Shown here: in pieces, positions 10,043 to 22,671 of the stretch | Layout: every line of letters begins with the position of its first letter | How positions within the stretch are numbered: position 1 is the first letter of the stretch | From: Brachynemurus nebulosus | Taxonomy: Eukaryota > Arthropoda > Insecta > Neuroptera > Myrmeleontidae | Direction: 5' to 3' | NCBI GenBank assembly: GCA_035578155.1 | Contig: JAPWDM010000013.1 | Coordinates: 7,527,527 to 7,591,526 of the forward strand | DNA length: 64,000 bases | The notes under the pieces: generated by a model | Told to the model about the DNA's origin: nothing | Database searches by the model: none | The model's input: the letters and a program-made list of their open reading frames with translations, nothing else | Position numbers and translations under genes: made by a program

Positions 10043-11982
10043 GGTCTAGTGCAAGTAAGCAGGCTAGAATTAAACCGCACTTATTCCAAAAAAAAAAAAA
10101 TTATTCCAACCAATCAACCAGATTATTACTTTATTCAGACAATTCCGCATTGAAATACACAACAGCCTCATTTTCGATAATTTTTGAGAAAGTGCTGTTT
10201 GATTCTAGCCTACTCAAATTGTGTTTCCGTAAACAATGTTTCGTACAATAAGTGGTTTTAAAATATGAATTGGATGTAACACGATGTGACAATAAACAAA
10301 GTTCTATTCCAGACAGATTTTTTGCGAAGATTCTTGCGTTGTGATAAATATTTTTGCTAAAAAACTTTTTCTAAAAATAATGATTCAACCGTTGATTATT
10401 CTAGAACTTCCCCGATAGAATCCCGACAATTTTAATTTAACTTTCACCCCATTTTCAATACTCATGATTATTTTAAGCAAGCTTGCAGTACAGCAGTTTT
10501 AAAGCGTTTTCTTCAAAGACTTTTTTTAAAAATATTCCTAAAAAATATAGTGCCTTTCACAAAGTTTGTTTTATGTGAAAAATAATTTTACTATTGATTT
10601 TCTGAAAATAACTTAGTGGAGTCAACTGATGCATCGGTTTGAAATGCAAAATTAGTTAAGCACATCATACTCCCCCTTAGTACTTGATGGAAACCAAAAT
10701 TTCGAAAATGGGAAGTCGGGAAAATTATTATAATTTAAAAATTATTGAAATTCCTCACGTAATTTTGCTAATTTATTAAAATTGTTTAATGCCTCCCCCT
10801 CAAGTTACCTATTTTATTATTATACCCTGTATATATTTTCGATTTGACTCCAAAGGATTTAATACAAGTAGGTACTAAATATTTGTGCGGGGAAGTATAT
10901 TTCAATTTTTTTCTTTTTTTGAGATTTTTCTTTTTCATTTCAACTTGTTACTTGTTTATTTAACCGGAAAATTTCTAATATTTATAAACAGATAAATAAA
11001 TAAATAAATAAATAATTGTTTTCAGAATATTTTTCAAATTTTATTTTTAGATTTGAAACAAAATGTTGCAAAATGACAGAAAAAATCCAAAGTGTCAAGT
11101 TTGAGAATATCTGTTGCCTAGTTTTTGTACCGTAAGGGAATTGTAAAGCTTTGGTTCCCTTTGCCAGTAGATTCTACGCGATATCTACTCCTAAACATTT
11201 TTTAAAAAGTTTAAATTTTGAAATTACTGTAAAAACCAAACAGAACTCAAATAAACTTGGACTTGGTACATTAAATTTGCACCCACTATAAATTTTTGGA
11301 GTGCACTGTCACTGCCCTAGACGTTAATGCTTAGACATAGCTATAATTAACCTTCCAAAATATTCTACAATAAACATATCATCCATTAAGTACGAGACAA
11401 AATAAAGTCTTGTATATATTTTTATTATAATATGGTCTGCTAAACTTACAGAATGGAGCATATGTTTTTCCAATCACTTCTTCTGGAAACATAACTTCGA
11501 AAGCACGAATTATTTTAATAAGACATAATTGTAAAAATTTTATTTACCATTGTATTTAACAATACGAATTACATGGACTATTAAAATATTTTATGAATCG
11601 ATACAAAAGTTATAAGTGTGCAATAGTATATAAATTCATAAGCTAACATATAAAGGTAAGTGTACACTGGATGATTCTTTGTCGCAGTATCAATATTTAT
11701 ATAATATGCCTAATTCTATACCCTTAAAAACAATATTTTTTTCGATCGTACAATAAAAGTTCGTCAAGTGTATATTCATCTTAACGTTAATGGATGTTAT
11801 TTGCTATAACGAATTCTATTCTTTATTTTTGTTGGATAAGAATTTTTTTTTTTGAATGTAAAGACACAGTCAATAAACTACATTAATTAAATATTCTTTG
11901 GCGGCCGCAACAGTTATGGCGTATGGCTCCTGGCGTTGTAAAAATTTATTTACATTGGACAGAAGTAACACGAATATAAAGA
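10043..11982. other. AT-rich stretch without recognisable features
   Basis: TATACCCTGTATATA near 10822 resembles a solitary Tc1/mariner-type end. (AAAT)n runs occur near 10990-11010. The rest shows no coding potential. Confidence 0.4.
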
Positions 11983-12916
11983 GGGTAAATGCGGCAGAGA
12001 TGCCGCAGTAGCCATAGTTCGTCCGTTGATTGATAGATAGCGCTATTATATGTTTAAAATAAGTTACTTATTTAAGCTGTATATGGTAACATATGGTCCA
12101 TCAGTTTAGTAATTATTCAACTTTTTATTATTGAAAAGTATAAGTTATTTAATATAATATTTTATCAAGCATTTAATTCATTAGAAATTAAGAATGTATA
12201 TTTCATTGTTTTAATCAAAATGAGTTTTGTTATTAATTTAGGTATATTTTAAAAGTACTGTATAAAATTTTAGGTTAGAATTACGCACTATGCTTGCTAT
12301 AGCAACATGTGGCATCTATCCCAACAAAAAGGAGAGGTGCCACATTTAAAGTTGGTAGGTATAAATGCCGCATCATATTACATGTTAAAAACATAGACTT
12401 ATATTATACCTTAATTATACAATTTTTTTTTTTTTGACTGTAAATTATGCCACGTAAATATAGAACATCCATTCATGGATCAGGAGGAGCTCTCATATTA
12501 GTGAAAATAACGAAAATAATGATGATTGCCTGGGTATTGAATGTTTTGAAAAGTACTCAGAAACAAAAAAAAATGTTGACTGGTTAAGACGTATAAAGTG
12601 CCAAAAATGGTTGCATATGGCATACATCATGTATGGAGATGTGTGTAAAATGCAAAATTTTTAATATAAACTATGAAGCGTCTCTCCTTCTTTGATGCAG
12701 CATCTCTACCGTAGGTGTGGGAGAGACGCCGCTTTGCAGGCTCTAAAAAAATGTTAATTATGAACCCTTTATAACTCAAAATTTAAAATTATTTATAAAT
12801 AATTTTAAAGAACAATGTTTACATTTATTGTGTACCAAATTTCAACTGAATGAAATGCATACTTTCAGAATTATCAAGTGTTTTCAAAATATGCGGCATC
12901 TCTCCCGCATTCACCC
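11983..12916 (+). mobile_element. Tigger/pogo-like deletion derivative, copy 1
   Basis: The terminal repeats are GGGTAAATGCGGCAGAGATG on the left and the complement of GGGTGAATGCGGGAGAGATG on the right. The interior holds an ATG at 12447 followed by codons for MPRKY, then directly a C-terminal-like region, so most of the transposase is deleted. The full element is collinear with 59941-60856, which shows a TA target duplication. Frameshifts and stops mean no functional protein. Confidence 0.8.
12447..12655 (+). pseudogene. Internally deleted Tigger-like transposase remnant
   Basis: The start MPRKY is typical of the N-terminus of pogo/Tigger transposases with a psq/CENP-B-type helix-turn-helix. 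After a short acidic Asn-rich stretch another frame reads WLRRIKCQKWLHMAY, recalling the W-C-C-W-H-C pattern of a zinc-finger tail found in several insect transposases. The DDE catalytic core is absent. Compare 60407-60620, where the tail is better kept. Confidence 0.55.
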
Positions 12917-13268
12917 TAAATATATAATTCTGATTATTGGAAACAAAAAAGAATTTTTTTTTTGGATTCCAAAATTTGATTTCATAATCAACGTCGCTAC
13001 AGTTAAGTGTCAATTTAAAAGTAATTTGAATGGAAATAATCGTCCCCAGAGTTGATAGTTACGTAATTGCCTAGTCGATAGCACTCTGCAACTAACTCTC
13101 CGACAATAGTCTCAAAACGATACCGACTTGTAGCAGGCGACCATCAGTGAGGAATTCTCATTAAAAAAGGTTAGGATGATTTTTTTTACTACACTTAATT
13201 GTCAAAAAAAATTTGTTTATATATGTTGACATAAGTATAAATTTTAACTAATTTTTTAAATGTAAAAT
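12917..13268. other. Spacer
   Basis: Follows the Tigger-like element. Overlapping frames at 12825-13055 partly lie inside that element. Nothing recognised. Confidence 0.35.
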
Positions 13269-13640
13269 TGGGTTTGTTTGTTTGTCTTGCTTTTTCTCCT
13301 CAACAGCTTAATCAATCGACTTGAAATTTTGCACAAAGATAGTTTGGAGGATAGAAATGAACATAGCCTACTTTCTACCGCTAGAAAGAATTTCGTTCTG
13401 TGTGAGAACTCTCAAAAAGATAATAATTCTCAACGATAACACGATACTAAATACTACGCCACTATTAAAAGTTGTTATTTGGCATGGTACTGAAGCTTGA
13501 CAAGTATACTCTTTACGTATCTATTTAAGCTGATGTCATAGTTTGAAATACCACGCGAGGGAAGCCGCGGATAAATTTTACTAACGTATAAAATCAATAT
13601 GGATAGATACAGCTAAAGCAGCGAACACAAGTCATAATAC
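13269..13640 (+). repeat. Helitron- or SINE-like dispersed repeat remnant
   Basis: Begins with GTTTGTTTGTCTTGCTTTTT and a block resembling CAATCGACTTGAAATTTTGC, and ends near CACGCGAGGGAAGCCGCGG. Repeats with this order (opening GTCT-rich, TTGAAATTTTGC motif, GAAGCCGCGG near the 3' end) are very common in insect genomes. The exact class cannot be decided here because no clear terminus or target duplication is visible. Confidence 0.4.
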
Positions 13641-16438
13641 GATGGTGTTTTCAGTTTTGGGAGCGATGCTTACGACTTTCGAGAGTGATTCCCAGAAGTT
13701 TTTCTTTCAAATATCCCAAAAGTGTTTCTTTCGATTGGGCGCGCACTTTAAAATTTAGAAAATGTTACCTAAACACTTTTTGGAATTATAGCTCTTCTAA
13801 CAGTAGTTGACATTCCTTTCAAATTTATCATTTGATTTAATTTTTTGAATCATTTTTCAAAAATCTACCATCTGTATCTAGCCTAGCTAAGATTTTCATT
13901 ATTCTTCAATCCACTGCAATATCTGCATATCTTTGTGTATGATATGCTTTTTTTTTTTTTGAAAAATCATTGCTGTCATTATAAAATATTAAATAAATTC
14001 AAAATGTTCAAATATATTATTTCCAGTATCCATAGTCTGAATGTTTTTGTTACACACGATAGAGAAACTTATTTTTATAAATGGTATCTTCAACTTATTC
14101 CTATCAATATTTTATTCTTGTTAAAAGCACACGAGTGTACATAAAAATCAACACAGTGTTATATAAAAAATCTATAGAACTAATCTAGTAGTCTAAAGAG
14201 CAATAAATTCAGTTTTTTTCGTGAAAATAGTAAAAATTAAAATTTTGCAGTATCCATAATTCCTACCGTAAACCAACATGTACTGAAGGTATGTACCTAT
14301 TTAATTTGAAGTCGATTGGATAAATAGAACTCGAGGTATCATGTTAACCAACTTGAGGAGTTTCGAGAAAACTGTATATTTAAAATTTTGAAGTATAATG
14401 TCTGACACCAGAACATAGCGTATTAAAATGGCTGCTAGTTTATCAATTTTTCAAAACTTTTGAATTTTCTTTTGAGGACACATTTTTAGAGGTTTATACT
14501 TTCAGAAAATTAAACAAATAGAACCGAATTTTAAAAAAATTCTAAAGTACTACCTTAACCAATTTGTTGTTTAGTTTATAAGAAGATTATTTTCTAGTAC
14601 CTATGTATTTTTTATTATGTGTTCGAATTATTTTGTACACTATGGTAATTATACTTATCAAGCATCCGTTTATATGAATGTGTATGTGCGTCTGCGATAT
14701 TGTTTCTCAAACAATTTGATTGTTTATCAAAACAAATGATAAATGTTTCAATATATTTTGACAATTCAATATTATAATCTGCACATCATATTACTCTATA
14801 GAATATAGTGTACACTACACATTCAAAAATGTTCGATTACATTTATTTGTATCTATGTACATTGTACAATATATGTTCGTGTCTATGTCCCCTATAACTC
14901 CCAAACTAATCATCGGACTGTGATAAATGACATCTCAATGGATTATAGTTTACTTTTTACGCAGTAGGGTATTTTGATTTTCTTAATTAATTTTCTTTAA
15001 ATTTAGATATTAAAAGTAGGCCCCGTAAAAGTAGGCATTCATACAGTTTTTCTGCTAAAAAAAAAAAATTTCAAACAAGAAATTTCGCTAAATTGTCTTG
15101 AATTTTGACAATTTAAAAATTTTTATTTATGTCTTACCAATTTTTTTCATTGATTATTATTTTAGTCTTTACGTCTAACAATAAGTACTTGGAACTGACG
15201 ACGACCTTAAAGAGATCCTTAAGGTAAGTTTTTAAGGTAAAAATATTGATTATGTTGAAAAAAATTTTCTATTTTTTTTGTAAAATCGACTTGATTAACA
15301 GACTAAAATAGTGTTTATTAGAACATGCTTTTTCTATATTCATAATCAATTATCAATTCAAACATATTTTGAATGGAAGTTGAACAAGCGTGGGAAGGTA
15401 TTTAACCCTCCCACTACTACTATGGCCAGCTGTCAATTAAATTATTTCATTCTTCCCTTATTTAGGCAGCTTACACATCGATTGGTGTCATATAATACTC
15501 TATTAATATGTTTAAATATATTTTTTCTTTTTACATTGGCCGGATGAAATCAAAATCGTGTTTAAATGCCATAATTACGTTAAATATTAAAGGCACAAAC
15601 TATACATAATTTTGACTTAAAAATATGATACTTAATCCAAAAAAAAAAAAAAAATTGTACACGTAAGACTCTATTTTGACATAAATGTATCAAGTTTAAC
15701 ACAAAACGTTTACAGGTGTTTTGTAACACATAATAAATATGATCAACAATTCACTCAATACCTTAAAAAATCGAGTATGATGTTTCTTGTAAGAATACAG
15801 TAAATTCAAGAAGTATTCCCTCAGTTAATGTGTTTTAATTTCTCATATTTTTTACTACAAGTAACGTAAAAGCCCCTACACTCAGACGCGTCCAATATTC
15901 GAACAGTTTTGATATTTTATATATTAATGAATTTCTGAAAAAAAAAACTATCAAGTTTTGAGTGAATTTTTATTTACATTTTATAATTTAAATAAAGGAA
16001 CTGCATGTTTTCTACTGGAATATTTTGTTGGTAACTTTTGAATATTTTTTGTAGCCCCCTGTCACTTGTCACATGCGATGGTTATGAATATTTTTTGGAA
16101 ATAGTGTAAGTTAATAATGAAAACAGTTGCTTAAATTTTACGCATATTTACCTAGCCTTACCATGTGCTTTGCGTGTGACAGATTATGTAATGGATTTAT
16201 TACAAATCTCAAACCAGCAGCTGTTTTTTCCAACTGACCTGAAAATCTGTGTTAAAAATATTTATAACTTTATTAAAATATGTTTAATATTTGAATTTTA
16301 AACATACTATTGGGGTCACTCTTTGGACATCGAACGATATTTAAACCCTAATTATTTTTTAACTTACGTAATTCCTACCGAAAAAAAATAGTTTTCAAAA
16401 ATTTAAACATTTCCAAAAAAATTTTAGTGAATCTAGTA
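13641..16438. other. AT-rich stretch without recognisable features
   Basis: No long frame, inverted repeat or transposon end was recognised. AGGTAAGTTTTTAAGGTAA near 15220 resembles a splice donor followed by a partial duplicate, but no exon is visible. Confidence 0.4.
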
Positions 16439-16626
16439 TGGGCGCAAGCTCAAAAGGCCTCCAGAAACTGAGGTGAGGGGAACACAAATTGTATTATTTC
16501 CATAGTTACCAACCAAAACCAAGTAATTATGTTTTTTTATGAGTGAGTAAACTTCTATTTATTAATATGATAGACAAAGATAAATGCAGATGTAGAGAAA
16601 AAAGTTCTTTTTAGCTTGCGCCCATA
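16439..16626. mobile_element. Small MITE with TGGGCGCAAGCT ends
   Basis: TGGGCGCAAGCT at the left and AGCTTGCGCCCA at the right form perfect 12-bp inverted ends about 190 bp apart, each preceded or followed by TA. That fits Tc1/mariner or Harbinger-type MITEs. No coding sequence. Confidence 0.7.
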
Positions 16627-17827
16627 ATAATTAATTTCTATGTAATTTTTTGATTGGCACAATAAAGTGATAGGTTGTGTCATCTACGGAAACTGGGAAA
16701 GTCCTGGTTCAAAAAATTTCCTTTTGGTAGCCCACCAATGAATTAAATATTTGTGAATTTATCAACAACTTTTAACTTTATCATTGATGCTATCATAAAC
16801 TAACGCCAAAAACCGTTTTATAATTCATCATTAGGAAAAAAAGCTAACAATGCAGTTTTAGAACTTTTGTGTCCCGTTCTTATTTTTTAAGTTATTTTAA
16901 AAAATGTTGCAAGATTTCAAAAATTTTTCACCTCTGATAAGAATGCTTTGCATTCAAAGTTTTTTCTTTTTTTTTTTAAAAAAAAAGCAAGGCAAAAAAT
17001 TCAAGGCAAAAAGAAAGGCAAAAAGCAAAAAATTCCTCTAAGACATGTATAACTAGAACTTTTTGTTATTTCCTTTTGTCTAAGTTTCATCGATTTTCAT
17101 AAACACGATCCAGAAAAATCGAACTAAACCAAAATTGTTGAATTTTCCGAAAAGTTAAAAGTGGTGAGTAATTTTACTCTTTTTAATACCCCGAACTCAT
17201 GAACTCTTAATAAGCTCCTCACCCGTAGGACACCGATCCTCTATGTATTTACAAATTTACTGACTCATGTAAATAACACATTAAATTAATTTTGTGTTCA
17301 ATATAAAAGCATTTAGAAATATTCTAATTCAAACTGTACTTTTAATAAAATATTGGTAAATATTGGAACCTATTCATTATATACTATATTTAACTAACGA
17401 TTCTCATATTCCATTACATTCAAACGTATGTTGCAATAGGTATAGCCTTAGTTGCAAACCAGACATGCATAGGTACTACTTCCAGACAGACAACAAACAG
17501 TATGTTCATCGTAAACTCTTTATGTACTACTGTTTCAATCTTGTGATTGATAAATAATATACAAGGTAGTAGAGAATATAAACATTTTACATATAGTGTA
17601 TGTTTCTTTACACATTTAGTAGCACTGATTGACTTTTGTGTGCAGTTGAATAGTCAGCGAAGTATATTATAAACAGTAAATAGAGTCAGCTAGTGAATTA
17701 TGTAAGTAAATATTGGTAACTACCATTCGATCCGTTCAAAGGGGTTTTATTAATTTAATGGTAAAAACATGATGTACCGAATGTTTCATGTAATTGCTAA
17801 TTCACACTGGGAAGAGTCCAGGTATAA
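16627..17827. other. AT-rich stretch with part of dispersed repeat Y
   Basis: 17040-17165 (TTTCATCGATTTTCATAAA, then GATCCAGAAAAATCGAA) resembles 37620-37700, and I treat both as parts of one old dispersed repeat. The remainder shows no features. Confidence 0.35.
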
Positions 17828-17966
17828 AGGGTGTAAAACAAATAACTTTCGTCCTTTTCAGGGGTGACACATAGCATCCTGTAGATACTAAAACCGCAGG
17901 AATTTTTTCGGAATTAACAGTCGCGTCGCCCCTCAAAAAGATAAGAGTTATTTCCCTTACACCCTG
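17828..17966. mobile_element. Tc1/mariner-type MITE with (TA)n at one end
   Basis: The left end AGGGTGTAAAACAAATAAC and right end TTATTTCCCTTACACCCT are inverted relatives. A third end, AGGGTGTAAGGGAAATAAC, begins at 18064 after a 100-bp TA tract (17967-18063). So either two elements abut across a TA expansion or one was partly duplicated. AGGGTGTAAG with TA insertion is typical of mariner-type MITEs. Confidence 0.65.
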
Positions 17967-18068
<102 letters not shown>

Positions 18069-18099
18069 GTAAGGGAAATAACTCTTATCCTTCTGTAGG

Positions 18100-18541
18100 G
18101 CTAAGATTTGCAATTTGAAATTTACTTTTGTGAGTCTGCCAGACTCGACTACTAACAAGGTCCACATACGTTCCTCATCGATTTCGATCGGATTATGTCT
18201 ACTAATAGGACATCATTTCCACATAAAGGATATACAATATTAAGGTTCACCTTTTAAGAACACCTAAATCTGGTTAAAGTTTCTAAATACAAGTTATTTA
18301 GTATAGTGTATTCAACTTGTGAATAAACTTCTGGTTATGAATAATATGTAAGTGTAGGAGGGTCCTGAGTTCAAGTCCCAATATGGTTTGAAATTCTTCT
18401 TTTTTACAAAATTTATTAATTTGTTAGAATTCTGTAGTTCTAACAACGAAAATTATAACAAAATTTTAAAAAAATCTGTGCCCTTCCTCTACCTAAATAA
18501 ATACAAAAATTTCGTCAATATCCACAAGAGTTAGATAGTTT
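18100..18541. other. Spacer with an isolated tRNA B-box-like word
   Basis: GAGTTCAAGTCCC near 18367-18380 resembles a polymerase III B box, but no A box at the right distance and no tRNA fold is visible. Confidence 0.25.
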
Positions 18542-18708
18542 AGAAGAAACGAAAAATCATTTTTAGAAAAAAACCTCTGTAAAAGCCACAAATCGCCTTA
18601 TGAATCACCTATTCCATCACCAATGGAACTAATTTGAATAGGTGAGTCATAAGGCGATTTGTGGCTTTTACAGATGTTTTTTTTTAGAAATGATTTTTCG
18701 TTTCTTCT
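18542..18708. repeat. 167-bp palindrome
   Basis: Arms 18542-18615 and 18636-18708 pair with a few mismatches (for example CACAAATCGCCTTATGA with its complement). The loop is about 20 nt. No flanking direct repeat was found. Overlapping frames on both strands are a by-product of the symmetry. Confidence 0.88.
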
Positions 18709-20325
18709 TTTACTTTTTCTGTTCTCTATTGCAAGTTTGGTCTTTAGATGTTTTTTTTGTTGTTTCACATTTCCGTTTTCGTATATCATTTTTAGTGATG
18801 TACGTATTTTCTTTTTTGCAACCAACGAGTTGCTATATTTAACATTGTTTGATTTGATTGGTTTTGATCTAAACTAAAAGATTTTTAGTTTCTTTTGTTT
18901 ATGAAATTTTTTTTTTGATTTTTTAATTTTTTATTTTTATTTTTATTGATTTTTATATTCTTGTCTTGATAATGGTGTTTTGAGACACCGAATCCGGTCG
19001 GCATGTTAAAGATTGGTTAAAAATTTCCGTTTGGTTTTTTGCTGGTCTTAATATTGAGGTTTATCGCTAAATAAAGTCAAATAATGAAATTACAAGTTTA
19101 AGCTAGTATGTCTGACCATTCTTAAACCATGAATTTCCCAATTAAGCAAACCTTTTCGGGTTTCTAATACGATAGGTGTCTCTTTTTTCATTTTTGGTAA
19201 ACCTAAAATTATTCGATCGATCGAAAATAGAGTTTTAGAGAAAATTTCCTATTTTAAACACAAAAATGGAAGATTTTCCGCCAAAAATAACTTAACATTC
19301 TCAATGACTCACGCAATTAAATTGAAATCACCCGGTATATTTACTATAAAAATTATCTAATGTTACATCAAAATCATATAATTATGGATATCTTAGCCTT
19401 CAGTATGGCAAATCAGTAGCCGTATACTTTCGTTACGGGCACCACCTTGAAGGGGAGGTACCTATTCACACCTCAACACTCATAAAATAAGTGAAGAAGA
19501 ACGAAAAACGATTTTTTAAATAAGGTAGTGCTAATGAGTTGTTATATTTACAATATGGCCGAAACATTAGGGTAAAATATATACCAAATTATTAAAAAAA
19601 TTGTTATCATTAGAAAATCAATACTAATTATTTTTTTTAATATTTTTAGGTCACTGTGAGAAAGTTTATTAGGAAGTAATTAGTTATATTTGATTCACAC
19701 CTGCTTCCCCAAACGATAAAATTTTATCATGTTGGTAGTATTGAAATTCAATTCTTTTTTTTTTTTTTTTTTAGAAAATAAACTGTTAGATTATATTTGT
19801 GAGAATTGAATAGACAAAAAAATATGAAAGTGGATGAACCAGATGGTTAATCGGTAAGATTATTCAGGATCAGGATCAATAAATTTTTCTCCCGAAACTG
19901 TGATTGACATATGCACCCTTCCAAACACGTACATTTTGGTCAACCCTGATTAAATTTGTTGTAAATAAATCAATTTTAAATATAGTGCCACGCTATTTAT
20001 TTATACTCGCTTTTGTTCTCTGGTGTGCCATTCATAAAGTAATATGATAGTACGGTTTTTTAATTTGGCACGCAACCATTTTTGCCTGGGAGGCACTAGC
20101 AGTAGTAAAACAGTAGTCAGTCAGAGTTTTGTAAAAAAAAAAATTAATATTTAATTTTTTTTTTCATTCGTAAACCATATTGTGCCTAAAAATGAAAACA
20201 TTCAACTGTTGTTATTTGTTTTTGTTTTTGAAAATTTACATATTTAACAATATTTTAACTTGTCTCTAATCTTATGGTCATGAAATTATAATGCAACGTT
20301 AAACAGGGTGGCCATAAAAGTGTCA
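18709..20325. other. AT-rich stretch without recognisable features
   Basis: Long T runs near 18900-18950 and 19755-19772. No coding potential or boundaries recognised. Confidence 0.4.
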
Positions 20326-20340
20326 AATATTTATATGTTT

Positions 20341-20497
20341 GTAAATAATAAACAAATACTTTACTTTACTAAATACCACTTTTATTTCTGAAACAATATT
20401 GTCACAGTTTCAAAAATAAAAGTGGTATTTTGCAAAGTAAAGTATTTGTTTATTATTTACAGATATGGAATACCATAAAGTAACGCTCAAATCTATT
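20341..20497 (+). mobile_element. Palindromic retroposon-like insertion, family 2, copy 2
   Basis: A palindrome (20341-20460, about 52-bp arms, 12-nt loop) is followed by a 37-nt tail (20461-20497) containing TATGGAATACCATA and ending CTATT. The unit is bounded by an exact 15-bp direct repeat AATATTTATATGTTT (20326-20340 and 20498-20512). The sequence matches the family at 5799-6053, but the inverted arm begins downstream of the hammerhead-like core, so only GAAACAATATTGTCACAG of that region remains around the loop. The exact TSD shows that the palindrome was inserted as a unit. Confidence 0.75.
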
Positions 20498-20512
20498 AAT
20501 ATTTATATGTTT

Positions 20513-22551
20513 CCCTAAAACTCGTACACTATTTTTTAAATTACCATAACAATAAGCTAGTATAGAAATTATTTAATCTGAACGTTACACAAAAAATTTT
20601 CTTTTACAACTTAGAAAACAAAATGGCGGCGCGAGCGTACCTCTGACACAAACGCTTTTTCTGCGAAGAAGTTCATGATGGGCAACATTAGTTTTACTAA
20701 GGCAATACACAAGATTATTAAAAAATATTGATTTTTTGTTAAATGCCATCAATTTGAAAAAAAAAAATTTTCAAAATCCAGGGAAAATCAATAATACATA
20801 ATTTGTTTATAAAACATTTGCTTTTTAATCACCTTCAAAAATCTTGTGTACCACTCCTGACAATTTTCAAATCAATCAAGTGACAATTACTCTGAGTTAT
20901 CTTGCCCATTACCTCAGAAAACTTAGTTTTAAAAAAAATGCATGTAAAGTTTCAAATCGTGTTTTTTGTTTTTTGTGTTTTTACTTACCGTTGAGGCCAT
21001 CTGTGAGTTATTAACGGAAATATAACTGACCTGTAATGAAAGAAAGTTATCGACCAAATTGAGAGACTGCAAAATTATTGTTGAGGCAGACTTCAATGAA
21101 TGAAGTATTTTTCATTCCTGATGATTTTTAGCTAATCTACACTCTTTATTCTTAATGTTCATATGCAGCTATTCAGATTTTTCTAAACGACCATGCTGGT
21201 GAAAAGCGTACGGATCAGCAATTTTTATGTCAAATAGTTTCCGCGAATATCTTCTACGACGGAGAGACACAGACATCAAAGTGATTCCATAAGTGCTTCG
21301 TTTTACCAGTTTCGGTTACCAATTTTTTGACGTAACAAAATTAAGTTTTTTCGAAGATAGTTTTCAACTCGGAGATTTTAAACTATTATTGTTAAAGCGC
21401 TGAAAATTCAGAAAAAATAATTTTGAAACAACTTATATAACAATTTTTCATCTCTTTCCATCACCCCCAAAAGATATAAACTAAAATAAGACAGAAAACT
21501 AAAACAAAAAAAAAAAATCTGTTGCTACTATATTATATGTAATATTTAAATATTTACAGTGATTTTTTATTCTTTCTGTTTGGTTGATATGCATAATTTA
21601 TTCCGTATTTTAAAACAATATTACATTGCATCACGCTCGGCGTCATAGATGCAGGCACCATTGTTTACTTTCGGTGAACAGCAGGTAAAGGGCTACTACA
21701 TTTTTCTGGCACGCCGTACGGTATGACACAATCGTACTGTGACCGGTAAACACATGTGTTTTAATAAATTCATTGTGTTTATTTATATGCACCATCTCAC
21801 CCTAACCTCAATTTAAATTTAAACGGTTTGAACAGAGACGGACGACGATATGTGATTTTTCGAACGTAATTTGAATTCTTTTGTTTTTTCGTGAATGAAT
21901 ATGCGCATTCATCGGTTAAGTGTACGCATATGTAGAATGGGGGTTTTTATGTTAGTCAGTATAGTCATACTGCATACAAAAATTAACTAACAACGGCTTC
22001 AATAGACACAATATAAGTATTAATCTGTTGTACATTGAAGTTCATTAATAAAGATTGAAAGAAATATTTCAAAAATTGTTTGTTTTTTACGGTTGAGAGC
22101 AAATGGACACTGATAGGGTTTCTTGAACAATTTGAATGGTATTTTTATGAATGATCAATCAATTTTTCTTTGGGTTTCGATTTTAAAAATATACTACAAG
22201 AACTATAAGTAATTAAATTTTTTTGTCTTGATTTTTTTTTTTTTTTTTTTTGGGAAAGTAACTTCATGCTTAGGTAAAGCCCTATTTACGTAAGGCCACT
22301 TGGAGCGTGTGTCTCGGGGCGTCCATAAAATTTATGAAATTAATAATGAATCCCTCAGAAAAGAAGTAGAGCTGGAAAAGTTTCGGGGCCTCTACAGGAA
22401 AAGTGCCCAGAGGCCTCCAATGCATCCGTGTGGTTAGATTAAATGTTAAAAAAAATGGCAACTTAATGAAATTTATATGTTAGGAAATGTCTTACTTTAT
22501 CTAATGTACGACTAACGATTTTACGTAAGTAGGTATGGGGGCACTTGGCAA
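20513..22551. other. AT-rich stretch without recognisable features
   Basis: Contains AAATGGCGGCGCGAGCG near 20620 and a region with more CpG near 21640-21740, but no frame, splice signal set or repeat boundary supports a gene. Long T and A runs occur near 21510 and 22227-22250. Confidence 0.4.
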
Positions 22552-22671
22552 AGCAATGCTAATTGCCTGTATTTAGGATGAAGTAATGCCGATTGCAAAT
22601 ATTTAGGGAGATGTAATGTCGACTTTCTATGTATAGGAAGAAGTGATTTCCATTGCTTGGAAGTAGGGATA
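22552..22671 (+). repeat. 30-bp minisatellite, four diverged units
   Basis: Four successive units resembling AGTAATGCCGATTGCAAATA plus a TTTAGGGAGA-like end, each 30 bp long. They differ from one another at several positions. Confidence 0.8.

Noticed and set aside
18360..18385. tRNA gene suggested by GAGTTCAAGTCCC
   Set aside because: No A box or cloverleaf could be placed upstream.
20341..20497. Helitron for the family ending CTATT after a hairpin
   Set aside because: An exact 15-bp target duplication excludes Helitron insertion, which makes none.
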